This document shows positions 12,850-21,027 of a stretch of 64,000 nucleotides of DNA, piece after piece; position 1 is the stretch's first letter, and every line of letters starts with the position of its first letter. This stretch comes from Amphibacillus sediminis NBRC 103570 (GTDB taxonomy: Bacteria; Bacillota; Bacilli; Bacillales; Amphibacillaceae). The notes under the pieces were generated by a model. It was not told the DNA's origin and made no database searches. It saw only the letters and a program-made list of their open reading frames with translations. The translations under genes were made by a program, and so were the position numbers. Where the stretch lies: the NCBI RefSeq assembly GCF_001552275.1, contig NZ_BCQW01000004.1, positions 62,001-126,000 on the forward strand, in the 5' to 3' direction.

Positions 12850-14276
12850 ATTTTGAAACAATTATTGGATTAGAAGTCCATGTCGAGCTCAAAACGGAAT
12901 CGAAAATATTTAGCCCAAGCTTTAACCATTTTGGGGCTGAACCTAATGAGAATATTAATCCGATTGACCTTGGTTATCCCGGTGTATTACCCGTTTTAAA
13001 CGAAGAGGCCGTTAACTTTGCTATGAAAGCAGCAATGGCGCTAAATTGTCAGATTGCTACTGATACTAAATTTGATCGTAAAAACTATTTCTATCCAGAT
13101 AACCCAAAAGCCTATCAAATTTCTCAATTTGATCAACCAATTGGTGAGAATGGCTGGATTGATATAGAAGTAGATGGCAAGTCAAAACGGATTGGAATTA
13201 CGCGACTCCATTTAGAAGAGGATGCAGGTAAACTGACGCATAGTGATGATGGTTACTCGTTAGTAGACTTTAATCGTCAAGGCACGCCTTTGATTGAAAT
13301 TGTCTCAGAGCCTGATCTTCGTTCACCAGCAGAAGCCTATGCCTATCTTGAAAAACTAAAAAATATTATTCAATATACAGGTGTTTCGGATTGTAAGATG
13401 GAGGAAGGTTCACTCCGTTGTGATGCAAACATTTCTTTACGACCAATCGGCCAAGAAGAATTCGGTGTTAAAACAGAATTAAAGAATTTGAACTCTTTCT
13501 CATTTGTTCAAAAAGGATTGGAATTTGAAGAAAAACGTCAGCAAAAAGAGCTATTATCAGGTGGTGTGATTCTACAAGAAACACGTCGTTATGATGAGCA
13601 AACAAAAGAGACAATTTTAATGCGTGTCAAGGAGGGCTCTGATGACTATCGTTACTTCCCTGAGCCTGACTTGGTACCACTCTATATTGATGAGGCTTGG
13701 AAAGAACGTGTCCGTGCTGAAATTCCTGAACTACCAGATGCACGTAAAGCACGTTATATTAATGAGCTCAACCTACCAGCATATGATGCGATGGTGCTAA
13801 CAAGTACCAAAGAAATGTCAGACTTCTTTGAAGCAGCTATTGCTGGAGGAGCTGATGTGAAGCAAGCTTCAAACTGGTTGATGGGTGAAGTTTCCGCTTA
13901 TATGAATAAGCAACAAAAAGAATTACATGACCTTCCGCTAACACCTGAAGCCTTAGCCAAAATGATTACCTTAATTTCAGACGGGACACTTTCGTCTAAA
14001 ATGGCCAAAAAAGTATTTGCTGAACTCGTTGAGCATGGTGGCGATCCTGAGCAAATTATTAAAGATAAAGGTTTAGTGCAAATCTCTGATGAAGGTCAGT
14101 TAACGGAAATTATTAATGCCATATTAGATAAAAATGAACAGTCTATTGAAGACTTTAAGAATGGTAAAGATCGAGCACTTGGCTTCTTAGTTGGTCAGGT
14201 CATGAAGGAGACAAAAGGACAAGCCAACCCACCACTCGTTAATAAAATTATTTTAGCCGAAATAAAGAAACGCTAA
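12846..14276 (+). CDS. gatB: Glutamyl-tRNA(Gln) amidotransferase subunit B
   Basis: The 476-residue tRNA-binding and kinase-like subunit of GatCAB. It begins with the family mark [34 protein letters not shown] near 80-100 and the C-terminal YqeY-like domain (about 330-476) are intact. It overlaps gatA by four bases. A strong hairpin follows, so it ends the operon. Confidence 0.96.
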   Translation: MNFETIIGLEVHVELKTESKIFSPSFNHFGAEPNENINPIDLGYPGVLPVLNEEAVNFAMKAAMALNCQIATDTKFDRKNYFYPDNPKAYQISQFDQPIGENGWIDIEVDGKSKRIGITRLHLEEDAGKLTHSDDGYSLVDFNRQGTPLIEIVSEPDLRSPAEAYAYLEKLKNIIQYTGVSDCKMEEGSLRCDANISLRPIGQEEFGVKTELKNLNSFSFVQKGLEFEEKRQQKELLSGGVILQETRRYDEQTKETILMRVKEGSDDYRYFPEPDLVPLYIDEAWKERVRAEIPELPDARKARYINELNLPAYDAMVLTSTKEMSDFFEAAIAGGADVKQASNWLMGEVSAYMNKQQKELHDLPLTPEALAKMITLISDGTLSSKMAKKVFAELVEHGGDPEQIIKDKGLVQISDEGQLTEIINAILDKNEQSIEDFKNGKDRALGFLVGQVMKETKGQANPPLVNKIILAEIKKR

Positions 14277-14288
14277 AGTCATTCAAAT

Positions 14289-14325
14289 GAAATGAGCAAA
14301 GTGACACGAGCACTTTGCTCATTTC
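14289..14325 (+). terminator. Terminator after gatB
   Basis: GAAATGAGCAAAGTG and CACTTTGCTCATTTC pair over 15 bases around a seven-base loop. The T-run is weak, but the position and stem strength fit the end of the gat operon. Confidence 0.75.
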
Positions 14326-14506
14326 AATTATTGATAGTTGAGCCCTTGCAGTACGTGCTAAGTGAGGCAGTATGATTATGTCTAAACATATGCTATGTCT
14401 GAGTTTATATGGATTTAAAAACTACTAACTGTGTATGATTAGAGTTTCGCTTATAAACATGATATGATAAGGCAAGATAGAGTTACGTTATATTGGGGGT
14501 TTATGA

Positions 14507-15448
14507 ATGAAACGTGCACGAATTATATATAACCCAACATCAGGTAGAGAGGCTTTTAAAGGTAAGCTTCCAGATGTGTTGAAAAGGTTTGAACAGGCAG
14601 GCTATGAGACCTCTGCCCATGCTACAACCTGTCCAGGTGATGCTACCAAAGCAGCCCGCCTTGCTGTTGCTCGCCACTTTGATCTGGTAGTAGCGGTCGG
14701 AGGTGATGGTACACTAAATGAGGTTGTGTCCGGTATTTCAGAGGCCAATTATCGACCACGGTTAGGAATCATACCAGCAGGAACGACCAACGATTTTGCT
14801 CGAGCCTTATCGATTCCAAGATCGATAGACAAGGCGATCGATGTCATTCTAGCAGGGCATACCTGTAAGCTTGATGTTGGACGTGTAAATGAGCATTATT
14901 TTGTTAACATAGCAGGTGGTGGAAAATTAACGGAAGTGTCCTATGAGGTACCAAGTAAATTGAAAACCATGCTTGGTCAGTTAGCTTATTTCATGAAAGG
15001 AATTGAGATGCTTCCTAGGCTTCGACCGATTTATACGCGAATCGAATACGATGGTCAAGTTTTTGAAGATGAAATTATGCTTTTTCTAGTCGCCAACACG
15101 AATTCGGTCGGTGGCTTTGAAAAGCTAGCACCACATGCAACGATGGATGATGGTTTATTTGATCTCCTTGTTTTGAGAAAAAGCAATCTAGCAGAATTTG
15201 TCCGCATCGTCTCCCAGGCCACCCGTGGAGCCCACTATAGTGATCCGAAAGTATTTCATACCAGAGCACGAGAGATAAAGATTTATACAGATGAAAAAAT
15301 GCAGCTAAATATTGATGGCGAATATGGTGGGTTGTTACCAGCAGAGTTTTTAAACCTTCAACAGCATATTGAATATTTTATTCCTACACCAGAACAAGCC
15401 CAGCTTCAAATAGAAAGTTCAAATGAGACAGAAACTCCCGAATCGTAG
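14507..15448 (+). CDS. dgkB: Diacylglycerol kinase DgkB
   Basis: A soluble lipid kinase of 313 residues that phosphorylates diacylglycerol so it can re-enter phospholipid synthesis. The catalytic domain carries GGDGTLNEV at residues 65-73, preceded by the NPTSGR nucleotide loop at 9-14, and IPAGTTNDFARAL near 95. The gene stands alone, between the gat operon and rlmCD, as in Bacillus (yerQ). The site GGGGG precedes the ATG. The 3' end of the gene forms the left arm of its terminator. Confidence 0.93.
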   Translation: MKRARIIYNPTSGREAFKGKLPDVLKRFEQAGYETSAHATTCPGDATKAARLAVARHFDLVVAVGGDGTLNEVVSGISEANYRPRLGIIPAGTTNDFARALSIPRSIDKAIDVILAGHTCKLDVGRVNEHYFVNIAGGGKLTEVSYEVPSKLKTMLGQLAYFMKGIEMLPRLRPIYTRIEYDGQVFEDEIMLFLVANTNSVGGFEKLAPHATMDDGLFDLLVLRKSNLAEFVRIVSQATRGAHYSDPKVFHTRAREIKIYTDEKMQLNIDGEYGGLLPAEFLNLQQHIEYFIPTPEQAQLQIESSNETETPES

Positions 15449-15463
15449 TTTGGGAGTTTCTTT
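15431..15463 (+). terminator. Terminator overlapping the dgkB stop
   Basis: GAAACTCCC and GGGAGTTTC pair over nine bases, and TTT follows. The left arm lies within the last codons of dgkB. Confidence 0.75.
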
Positions 15464-15658
15464 ATGGTTTTGAAATTTTCCTATAAAAATTTTAAAATTT
15501 ATTCCATCATTCGACCAATTTTACAAATTATTCATGTTATATTTTGATTGTTACTTGATGATTATCGAGAAAGGAGGTTAGATAAAAGAAGTTTAGACAT
15601 CTAGATTAAGACAAACGCAACCTTGTTTTGACATAAACTAATAAAATGAGGTGATAAG

Positions 15659-16753
15659 ATGCGGTTAAGTAATTTTTTAAAATTTTGCTTTGCTACACTA
15701 CTGCTATTAAGTGCAACAGGTTTTATGGCGGTTAATCCTGTATTAGCAGATGCCTTAATTGAACCATTTGAGTTCGAAGCTGATCTAAAGCAGTTCGAAT
15801 TCGAAATTAATGATCAAGAAATAGAAGCATCCTTTAGTGATACTGAACTAAAAACTGATCGTAACGAAGAGATCACATTAGAAGATAATCGAATGTCAAC
15901 AAGTAGCTCATACTTAATTGACTCAGATCGATTTATTTATAGTGATTCATTGACAGAATCTGATCCAGATGATTGGTGGTTTTTTTCAGTTGATAGTGAT
16001 CGAAGTATCCTATTTCAACTTGATTCTGCCATTAGTGACTATTATGTTCAGCTTTATTTAATTGATTGGAGCACAGGTACAGCTTATCCTACTGCCTTAG
16101 GTGGACAAGCTGGACAAACGATAGCTCATAGCTCACTACCTGAAGGTGATTGGGCTTTACGTGTCTTTTCTGAAGGGACCGTGGGAGATGCCTACACACT
16201 TAGAATGAATGCAAGTAATCCTGAGGGAGCAAGCGGGGTTATCTCATCCTCAACATCATTACAATACCTTGTACTTAGCTATCCCAATGGTGACATTTAT
16301 GTGAATGGGAGCTATCTAGCTAATCAAACCGGGAACAACAGTCACCTCGACTGGGAGCGAGTTTTTATGTTTAGCTGGGATGGCAATTATAATCAACGAA
16401 CCCATAGTATTTCTAGCGTGAAAATTAGAAATATCTCAGCTCCGGTAAGCTATCAGTCTAATTACGCTAAATCAGATAATGCAATCATGCTTTATTTGGA
16501 TATTGATACACTTTTCATGCATCATGAGTCATATTTTAGATCAGGCCCACCGACACAATATGAAAGCTCATTTGTTGATACACTGGGAAAGGTGACACCG
16601 CGAAGATTAGATCAAGATGATTTGACAAACTGGGGCGATCATATTCTCATTTATGATTTAAATACAAATAAATCCATTGATTTTTTTAGTGTACTAAATT
16701 TTTACTATGCTAGCGGTGCTGAACCAATCCCAACTATTACTTATTTAAATTAG
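15659..16753 (+). CDS. Secreted protein with a PPC-like beta domain
   Basis: An exported 364-residue protein of unknown function. The first ~31 residues are a signal peptide (charged start, LLLLSATGF, cleavage likely after VLADA). Residues ~85-185 resemble a bacterial pre-peptidase C-terminal domain: DPDDWWFFSV, then a DYYVQLYLID-like strand, and GDWALRV. The C-terminal ~170 residues are not recognised. It is acidic throughout, as expected for export in a salt- or alkali-adapted cell, though that is inference. It is a single gene with its own terminator. No catalytic motif is visible. Confidence 0.7.
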   Translation: MRLSNFLKFCFATLLLLSATGFMAVNPVLADALIEPFEFEADLKQFEFEINDQEIEASFSDTELKTDRNEEITLEDNRMSTSSSYLIDSDRFIYSDSLTESDPDDWWFFSVDSDRSILFQLDSAISDYYVQLYLIDWSTGTAYPTALGGQAGQTIAHSSLPEGDWALRVFSEGTVGDAYTLRMNASNPEGASGVISSSTSLQYLVLSYPNGDIYVNGSYLANQTGNNSHLDWERVFMFSWDGNYNQRTHSISSVKIRNISAPVSYQSNYAKSDNAIMLYLDIDTLFMHHESYFRSGPPTQYESSFVDTLGKVTPRRLDQDDLTNWGDHILIYDLNTNKSIDFFSVLNFYYASGAEPIPTITYLN

Positions 16754-16761
16754 TGTAGATT

Positions 16762-16794
16762 AAGCCTGCCGACAATTACGCCGTCAGGCTTTTG
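16762..16794 (+). terminator. Terminator after the secreted-protein gene
   Basis: AAGCCTG and CAGGCTT pair around a 16-base loop that can extend the stem, and T-rich sequence follows. Confidence 0.75.
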
Positions 16795-16985
16795 CTTTAG
16801 TTTTGACAGCAACTTTGTAATGGCAGAGTGCTTTTTCTGTTAAGATTAGGATCATTCTTTGCTCAAGAATTTACACCATACTGTCAGTCGATCCAGAAAT
16901 ATTGACAAATATCTCATTTCTCAGGAAATATTAAATAGAAAGTCGAAATAAGTCTATCTTTCCTTTCGTTAGCCTTTCTGATACA

Positions 16986-17018
16986 CTATCTACAGCAATT
17001 AAAAAAGGACGTAGATAG
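16986..17018 (+). promoter_or_regulatory. Hairpin enclosing the rlmCD ribosome site
   Basis: CTATCTAC (16986-16993) pairs exactly with GTAGATAG (17011-17018), one base before the ATG. The ribosome site AAAAAAGGAC is in the loop, so the stem could modulate initiation. Confidence 0.45.
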
Positions 17019-17019
17019 A

Positions 17020-18402
17020 ATGAGTAAACATCAAGCACCTGTCAAGAAAAATGAAACAGTTACTTTATATTTTGAAGATGTCACCCATGAAGGAAATGGG
17101 GTTGGGAAAATAGATGGTTATCCTATGTTTGTTCCTCATGTATTACCAGGAGAAACAGCTCAGGTTAAAGCAATTAAGGTCAATAAGAATTTTGCCATAG
17201 GTAAGTTGCTTGAAATTGAACAAGTAAGTCCAGATCGAGTCGATCCACCATGTTATGTCTATAGCCAATGTGGGGGATGCCAGCTTCAGCATATGAGCTA
17301 CCAAATGCAGCTTAGAATGAAGGCTCAACAAGTTCAAAGTGCACTTCAGAAAATAGGTCATATTAAAGAGGTACAGGTTGAACCAACTCTTGGAATGGAG
17401 GATCCTTGGCGTTATCGAAATAAGGTGCAGATTCCTGTTGCTGAAAAAAATGGTCAACTGATCACAGGCTTTTATCGAAAAAGAAGCCATGATATCATCG
17501 ATGGGATGGATCGTTGTATTATTACTTCTGAAAGCAATGATCAGATGGTTGAAGCAGTACGTAAAATTGCAGATGACCTTGGTATCTCAGCTTATGATGA
17601 GCAAACACACCGAGGAATTTTACGTCATATTATGGTACGCTCAGGACAAGCTCATGATCAAACAATGGTTGTATTAGTAACCCGAACAAGTGAGTTGCCG
17701 CATAAGAAGCAGTTGATTAAACGGTTAACTGAGGCTAATCCAAATATAAAATCGATTATGCAAAACATTAATCCAGAGCGGACCAATGTTATTCTAGGTA
17801 AAAAAACAAAGTGTCTTTGGGGAGAGGCATACATTTATGATTCAATTGATGAGATTAAGTTTGCCATTTCAGCCAAATCGTTTTATCAGGTAAACCCATC
17901 TCAAACACAAGTCCTTTATCATAAGGTATTAGAATACGCAGCTCTTACAGGAAATGAGACAGTGATTGATGCTTATTGTGGTATTGGGACAATCTCTCTC
18001 TTTTTAGCACGAAATGCTAAAAAAGTGCTCGGTGTCGAGATCGTGCCAGAGGCAATTGAAGATGCCAAACGGAATGCAGAGTTAAATCATCTCACCAATA
18101 CTGAATTTTTCGTGGGACAAGCGGAAAAGGTAATGCCATGGTGGACGACACAGGGGTTAAAGCCTGATGTTATTGTCGTTGATCCCCCTCGTAAAGGATG
18201 CGATCAAGCCCTACTTGAAGCTATGCTGGCCATGCGACCAGATCGCATTGTCTATGTCTCATGTAACCCTTCGACCTTAGCTCGTGATTTAGCCATTCTT
18301 GAAAACGGGGGATACCAAACAAAAAAAGTCCAACCTGTCGACATGTTTCCTCAGACGAGTCATGTGGAGTGTGTGGCATTGATGTCTAGGGTGGATGAAT
18401 AA
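17020..18402 (+). CDS. rlmCD: 23S rRNA (uracil-5)-methyltransferase RlmCD
   Basis: A 460-residue SAM-dependent enzyme; the Bacillus homologue (YefA) makes two 5-methyluridines in 23S rRNA. It has an N-terminal TRAM domain (about 8-66), the iron-sulfur cysteines C78, C84 and C87 in CYVYSQCGGC with a fourth further on, the SAM motif DAYCGIGTISLF, DPPRKGCD, and the catalytic cysteine in YVSCNPSTLARDL. The C terminus HVECVALMSRVDE is complete. This 3' end appears to be the attachment site for mobile DNA: a second, diverged copy lies at 20790. A short stem encloses its ribosome site. Confidence 0.94.
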   Translation: MSKHQAPVKKNETVTLYFEDVTHEGNGVGKIDGYPMFVPHVLPGETAQVKAIKVNKNFAIGKLLEIEQVSPDRVDPPCYVYSQCGGCQLQHMSYQMQLRMKAQQVQSALQKIGHIKEVQVEPTLGMEDPWRYRNKVQIPVAEKNGQLITGFYRKRSHDIIDGMDRCIITSESNDQMVEAVRKIADDLGISAYDEQTHRGILRHIMVRSGQAHDQTMVVLVTRTSELPHKKQLIKRLTEANPNIKSIMQNINPERTNVILGKKTKCLWGEAYIYDSIDEIKFAISAKSFYQVNPSQTQVLYHKVLEYAALTGNETVIDAYCGIGTISLFLARNAKKVLGVEIVPEAIEDAKRNAELNHLTNTEFFVGQAEKVMPWWTTQGLKPDVIVVDPPRKGCDQALLEAMLAMRPDRIVYVSCNPSTLARDLAILENGGYQTKKVQPVDMFPQTSHVECVALMSRVDE

Positions 18403-18563
18403 GTATAGTTGAAGTGTTGATAGAATAAGGTTTATAGGGTTTCACCTATGTTTATTTTATATGAATAAACGGGTAAAACCCTTTTTGTTATTGGTGTTGG
18501 AAGAGCTGGAAAATGGGGTTGAGTTGACAGATTAGGTTTTGGGTAGGGGAGTTGACAGGATAG
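18361..18563. repeat. Left copy of the rlmCD 3'-end direct repeat (attL-like)
   Basis: This segment has the last 13 codons of rlmCD, then a terminator, then the motif pair GAGTTGACAGATTAG (18521-18535) and GAGTTGACAGGATAG (18549-18563). The same three parts recur in the same order at 20790-21018. That is the pattern left when an element carrying its own copy of the gene end integrates. The copies are diverged, so the event is old or the mimic was foreign. Confidence 0.6.
18436..18487 (+). terminator. Terminator after rlmCD
   Basis: AGGGTTTCACC pairs with GGGTAAAACCCT; inside, GTTTATT pairs with AATAAAC. Five T follow. A long stem and T-run make this a strong terminator. Confidence 0.85.
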
Positions 18564-18589
18564 ATAATTGAAGGAACTCGTGTTATATT

Positions 18590-18635
18590 TAGACTAACTA
18601 ATATTGCCGAAAATACATTGAATGTGATTAGTCTA
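18590..18635. promoter_or_regulatory. Inverted repeat before the recombinase gene
   Basis: TAGACTAA (18590-18597) and TTAGTCTA (18628-18635) are exact inverted copies 30 bases apart, about 40 bases before the recombinase start. It may be an operator or a recombinase site. Confidence 0.35.
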
Positions 18636-18675
18636 AGTATGATATTTTCAATATGATTTCTGGAGGATAAAGAAA

Positions 18676-19599
18676 ATGTCTGAAAATCGAAGGGTTCATT
18701 TTATTCCACCAAGACCTGTACTACGAGAGAAACGTGTGGGGATATATTGTCGAGTCAGTTCGAACAGCATGGAACAATTAAATAGTTTAACAAACCAAGT
18801 ATCTGCACTTACCAGGTTAACGGCCGTCACTCCGAATTGGTTGCTTGTTGATACATATATAGATATTGCATCAGGAAAGTCTGGTTCAAAAAGAAAAGAA
18901 TTTATTCGTATGTTAGAAGATTGTCAGGCGAAAAAGATTGAAATTGTTATCACTAAAAATATTAGCCGCTTTGGTCGTGATACAGTTGAAGTGTTAGAAT
19001 CACTGAATAAACTGAAGGAACATGGAGTTCGTGTCATATTTGAACAAGAAGGACTCGATACAGCTGATACAGATAGTGCCTTGATGATTTCAATTATCGA
19101 ATCGATTGCACAAGCGGAAAATGAATCTCGTAGTGAAAATATTAAATGGGGTTATAGACGTCATGCGGCACAAGGCACATCAAAATTATATAACCGAAAA
19201 TGTTACGGTTATGAAAATGATATAGATGGAGAACTGATCATTAAGGAAGATGAAGCTAAAAATGTCCGATTAATTTTTGAACTGTATTTGCGCGGGTTTA
19301 GTATTATTGGTATAAAGCGAGAGTTAGAAAAACGAGAAATAAAAACCCCAACCGGAAAAGAAAATTGGAGTAAACGAACGATTGATGTCATGCTGAGCAA
19401 TGAGAAATATATCGGTGTAGTTAGGCTACTTAATGCGGGAGAACACCAAGAACATTATGTTTCAGAAAATAACCATCCAGCAATTATTTCAAAAGAACAA
19501 TTTGAAGCGGTACAAGAGGAAAAGAAAAAGAGAAGTAATGTTGTGAAAACTGAAGATGGAGTACAAAGAAAGAGTAAGAAATATAGTTCGAAAAAGTAA
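18676..19599 (+). CDS. Short serine recombinase (resolvase plus Recombinase domain)
   Basis: A 307-residue site-specific recombinase. The catalytic domain (about 20-165) has YCRVS with nucleophile Ser28, and ITKNISRFGRD near 95-105 with the conserved arginine. The Recombinase domain follows (about 170-280; KNVRLIFELYLRG, then SKRTIDVMLSNEKYIG). Large serine integrases usually continue with a zinc ribbon and coiled coil to 450 residues or more; both are missing. A good GGAGG site precedes the ATG. It lies directly downstream of rlmCD, and in B. subtilis the recombinase gene yefB follows rlmCD (yefA), from memory, so this is likely the enzyme acting at this site. Confidence 0.88.
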   Translation: MSENRRVHFIPPRPVLREKRVGIYCRVSSNSMEQLNSLTNQVSALTRLTAVTPNWLLVDTYIDIASGKSGSKRKEFIRMLEDCQAKKIEIVITKNISRFGRDTVEVLESLNKLKEHGVRVIFEQEGLDTADTDSALMISIIESIAQAENESRSENIKWGYRRHAAQGTSKLYNRKCYGYENDIDGELIIKEDEAKNVRLIFELYLRGFSIIGIKRELEKREIKTPTGKENWSKRTIDVMLSNEKYIGVVRLLNAGEHQEHYVSENNHPAIISKEQFEAVQEEKKKRSNVVKTEDGVQRKSKKYSSKK

Positions 19600-19608
19600 T
19601 AAGCAGGC

Positions 19609-20682
19609 ATGATAATTTATTTTGATTTCTTAAAAAATGTTGTTTTGGAGAGTGGGGATACTTTGGGGTATGATAAATTCAAAAATAAAGTATGTAATTA
19701 TTATAGGACATACCAAAACACAAAAAATAAAATTGAACAGTTTAAGTCTACTCTGGATAAAATAGTTTCTCACGAACTTCCAAAAAGAGATAATGAACAG
19801 TTTTTTCAAATTAGGGATTTTACAAACACTTCAGAGTTAAAATTAAACTTAAATTACAACAACATCTTCTGCTATTATTCGGATGAAGAAAATGTACTAA
19901 AGGTGGGCATTGTGTGCCCTAATTGGAGTCATGGGTGGAGAGATATATCGAAGGACAAATTTGTGTCTGATCAGATTGATATTTTGTTCCATTTTATATC
20001 TCAGTATGTTTATCGTAGTTATCAAGTAAATTTGATAGGAGCCATTGCGTTATCTACAGGTATTCCAACAGATTTTAGAGGAAATACCCTTACGAATATC
20101 TATGGAGATAATGTTGCGCAAGAGGTGAACAATTTTAAAAATTATATAGATAGAGAACCTTCCATTTTAAACTCGAAAACATTAGGTTATCTAAAGTTGA
20201 TAAACGCGCTTGATCCTTATGTAAATAAAGCAGTATTTTATTATGTTAGATTTTTGGAACTATATGAATTAGACTTTACAGAAGAATCATTAACGGCAGC
20301 GGATAATATGGTTGACGTTATATTTCAGTCGTTAAAGAAGCGGCTTAAAAAACCAACACAAAGTCGTGAACAAATGAGTGATTATGTATATGATGAAATT
20401 AAGTTTTACGATAGTGTCGCAAAATATCATTTAGAAAGATTATATTTGTTAAGGTGTAGATTTACTGCCCACCCGTCAAAATCAAAATGGTGGGATTTTT
20501 ATGAAATATACGAAGATGAGATAGAAACAATAAAAATATCTGTTCGTAAATTGTTGATAGCCTATTTAAAATATGAAAATGACAATAGAGAAATTGATGC
20601 AAATCCTATGTTATGGAGTTCATGGTTTAAAGAACACTGTGACATTATATATGATGCTGTATGGTTTCATGAAGTACCGTAA
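19609..20682 (+). CDS. Unknown protein, possible HEPN-type domain at C terminus
   Basis: A 357-residue protein that I do not recognise. It starts nine bases after the recombinase gene, so they are probably co-transcribed. Base composition is clearly AT-rich compared with its surroundings. The C-terminal ~140 residues look helical and contain RCRFTAH, which fits the R-x4-6-H motif of HEPN ribonucleases, followed by a long helix as in that fold. HEPN proteins often serve in phage defence and toxin systems, and this one sits in a small mobile element beside a defence island. This is a motif-level suggestion only; the N-terminal half matches nothing I know. Confidence 0.55.
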   Translation: MIIYFDFLKNVVLESGDTLGYDKFKNKVCNYYRTYQNTKNKIEQFKSTLDKIVSHELPKRDNEQFFQIRDFTNTSELKLNLNYNNIFCYYSDEENVLKVGIVCPNWSHGWRDISKDKFVSDQIDILFHFISQYVYRSYQVNLIGAIALSTGIPTDFRGNTLTNIYGDNVAQEVNNFKNYIDREPSILNSKTLGYLKLINALDPYVNKAVFYYVRFLELYELDFTEESLTAADNMVDVIFQSLKKRLKKPTQSREQMSDYVYDEIKFYDSVAKYHLERLYLLRCRFTAHPSKSKWWDFYEIYEDEIETIKISVRKLLIAYLKYENDNREIDANPMLWSSWFKEHCDIIYDAVWFHEVP

Positions 20683-20789
20683 AATAGCCTAATCAAAATC
20701 TACATCTCGGCTTGAAAAGATTGATGTTAAAATACTTTGAAATAAGGTTTTAGTTGGTTTTTTCGGAGTATAGAATAGACTAAGTATAT

Positions 20790-21018
20790 CACGTTGAGTG
20801 TGTTGCCTTGATGTCAAGGATGGAGAAACAGGGAAATTCAAAGCATTGATAAATAAAGGGTTTCCCGACATTGAACGTTTCTCACGGCTACTTTGCCGTA
20901 GATGTTAATGTCGGGAAACCCTTATTTTTATTCTTCGAGGAAACATATCAACTACCCTGAAAGCTATAGGGTCGAGTTGACAGATTAGATTATTATTGAG
21001 GTTGAGGAGACAGGATAG
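20790..21018. repeat. Right copy of the rlmCD 3'-end direct repeat (attR-like)
   Basis: Reading from 20790 gives HVECVALMSRMEK before a stop at 20847, nearly the rlmCD C terminus; an in-frame stop lies just upstream, so only the tail is present. A hairpin and the motifs GAGTTGACAGATTAG (20974-20988) and GAGGAGACAGGATAG (21004-21018) follow, matching the left copy 15/15 and 13/15. It is either the original chromosomal end of rlmCD or the left end of the next element. Confidence 0.65.
20858..20926. terminator. Bidirectional terminator at the element junction
   Basis: GGGTTTCCCGACATT (20858-20872) pairs exactly with AATGTCGGGAAACCC (20907-20921). ACGGC/GCCGT pair inside. T-rich sequence follows on the plus strand, and on the minus strand the stem is followed by TTTATTT, so it can end transcripts from both sides, including the res gene. 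Confidence 0.8.
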
Positions 21019-21027
21019 ATGTATTAT

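Larger units (their letters stand above)
20683..21027. other. Junction between mobile segments
   Basis: No gene lies here. The stretch holds the second rlmCD 3'-end copy, a strong hairpin and the second motif pair, each listed separately. The first ~105 bases (20683-20789) contain nothing I can name. Confidence 0.6.

Noticed and set aside
17143-17490. 115-codon minus-strand frame inside rlmCD
   Set aside because: Shadow of a conserved gene; no ribosome site or family.
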